Shown here one piece after another: positions 5,970 through 6,157 of a stretch of 6,157 nt of DNA (position 1 is the stretch's first letter; every line of letters starts with the position of its first letter). Source of the stretch: Pseudomonadota bacterium (lineage in GTDB: Bacteria > Pseudomonadota > Alphaproteobacteria > Caulobacterales > Caulobacteraceae). The stretch lies in NCBI GenBank assembly GCA_023456105.1, contig JAEYAO010000020.1:1-6157 (forward strand), read 5' to 3'. A program made the position numbers and the translations under genes. The notes below the pieces were generated by a model that did not search any database, had not been told where the DNA came from, and saw nothing but the letters and a program-made list of their open reading frames with translations.

Positions 5970-6119
5970 AACCTCCCACGGATGGCCTCCCTGCATCGGC
6001 AGACAATACACCGGTACCGTCAGGCATGCACCGATTTCGTTGAAAAAGGCGTCCGTTGGCAATTGGCATGACGTCGGCGCGCTGATTCACTCTGGTCATT
6101 GAGGCCGGGAGGTTCAGCG
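5966..6119. other. Spacer holding the recombinase leader and the end of the right-hand IS
   Basis: No gene is supported here. The left part carries the recombinase ribosome binding site. The part from roughly 6060 on probably belongs to the right-hand insertion sequence, including the leader before its transposase. The terminal inverted repeat cannot be placed without the other end of the element. Confidence 0.4.
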
Positions 6120-6157
6120 ATGATGGGCGAACGGCGGGTCGATCAGTCGGCCCTATT
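6120..6157 (+). CDS. IS1182/IS5-type transposase, N-terminal fragment (cut by window edge)
   Basis: Twelve codons are visible, reading Met-Met-Gly-Glu-Arg-Arg-Val-Asp-Gln-Ser-Ala-Leu and a probable Phe. This matches the start of DDE transposases that continue with a YEFSLE..VPxDHLLR stretch and are usually filed under IS1182 or IS5. GGGAGG at 6107-6112 lies 7 bases before the first ATG. A second in-frame ATG follows directly at 6123. The gene runs out of the window, so completeness is unknown. The call depends on a very short stretch. Confidence 0.7.
   Translation, partial: MMGERRVDQSAL

Noticed and set aside
5841..6071. Open frame of 76 codons on the plus strand across the recombinase start
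   Set aside because: Most of it is antisense to the recombinase, it has no ribosome binding site, and it has no recognisable motif.
1..6157. tRNA, rRNA or CRISPR array
   Set aside because: No cloverleaf-like stretch, no conserved rRNA text and no regularly spaced repeats were seen on either strand.

Overview
The window looks like accessory DNA of an alphaproteobacterium. The GC-rich, G/C-ending codon usage and the style of the LysR, NepI-like transporter and cupin proteins suggest Caulobacterales or Sphingomonadales, but the genus cannot be fixed from the sequence. Beginnings of two unrelated insertion sequences lie at its edges. An IS3-family orfA start is cut by the left edge and reads leftward. 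A transposase start of the IS1182/IS5 type is cut by the right edge and reads rightward. The roughly 6 kb between them is a patchwork.

Layout: (1) 1-~127, 5' end of an IS3-family element on the minus strand. (2) 268-1437 (+), a stand-alone nuclease gene of the Shedu (SduA/DUF4263) anti-phage family, visibly more AT-rich and using rarer codons than the genes to its right. (3) 1500-2393 (-), a LysR-type regulator, divergent from (4) a three-gene GC-rich run on the plus strand: a NepI-like MFS exporter (2497-3690), a Tat-exported alpha/beta hydrolase with a Cys where Ser is usual (3711-4802), and a small Mn/Fe-type cupin whose metal and pocket residues match the cupin hydroxynitrile lyases (4873-5283). 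(5) 5301-5336, a strong hairpin between converging genes. (6) 5338-5965 (-), a compact FimB-sized tyrosine recombinase carrying all catalytic residues but split by one extra base in an A5 run. (7) 6120-6157 (+), the transposase start.

The LysR gene and its divergent operon probably form one inducible unit: the regulator senses a small molecule, the transporter moves it or a product out, and the envelope hydrolase and cytoplasmic cupin alter it. The substrate is not visible. The Shedu gene is independent of this unit.

The most unusual structural signals are: an imperfect direct repeat of about 36-39 bp, one copy over the 3' end of the Shedu gene and the other over the recombinase start, so that the repeats bracket the metabolic unit; a near-perfect 15-bp-stem hairpin between the hydrolase and cupin genes that coincides with a signal-peptide-like mini-ORF; and the one-base frameshift in the recombinase. 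Nothing here amounts to a clearly new system. The repeat-bracketed cargo with its recombinase is the best candidate for a undescribed small mobile unit.
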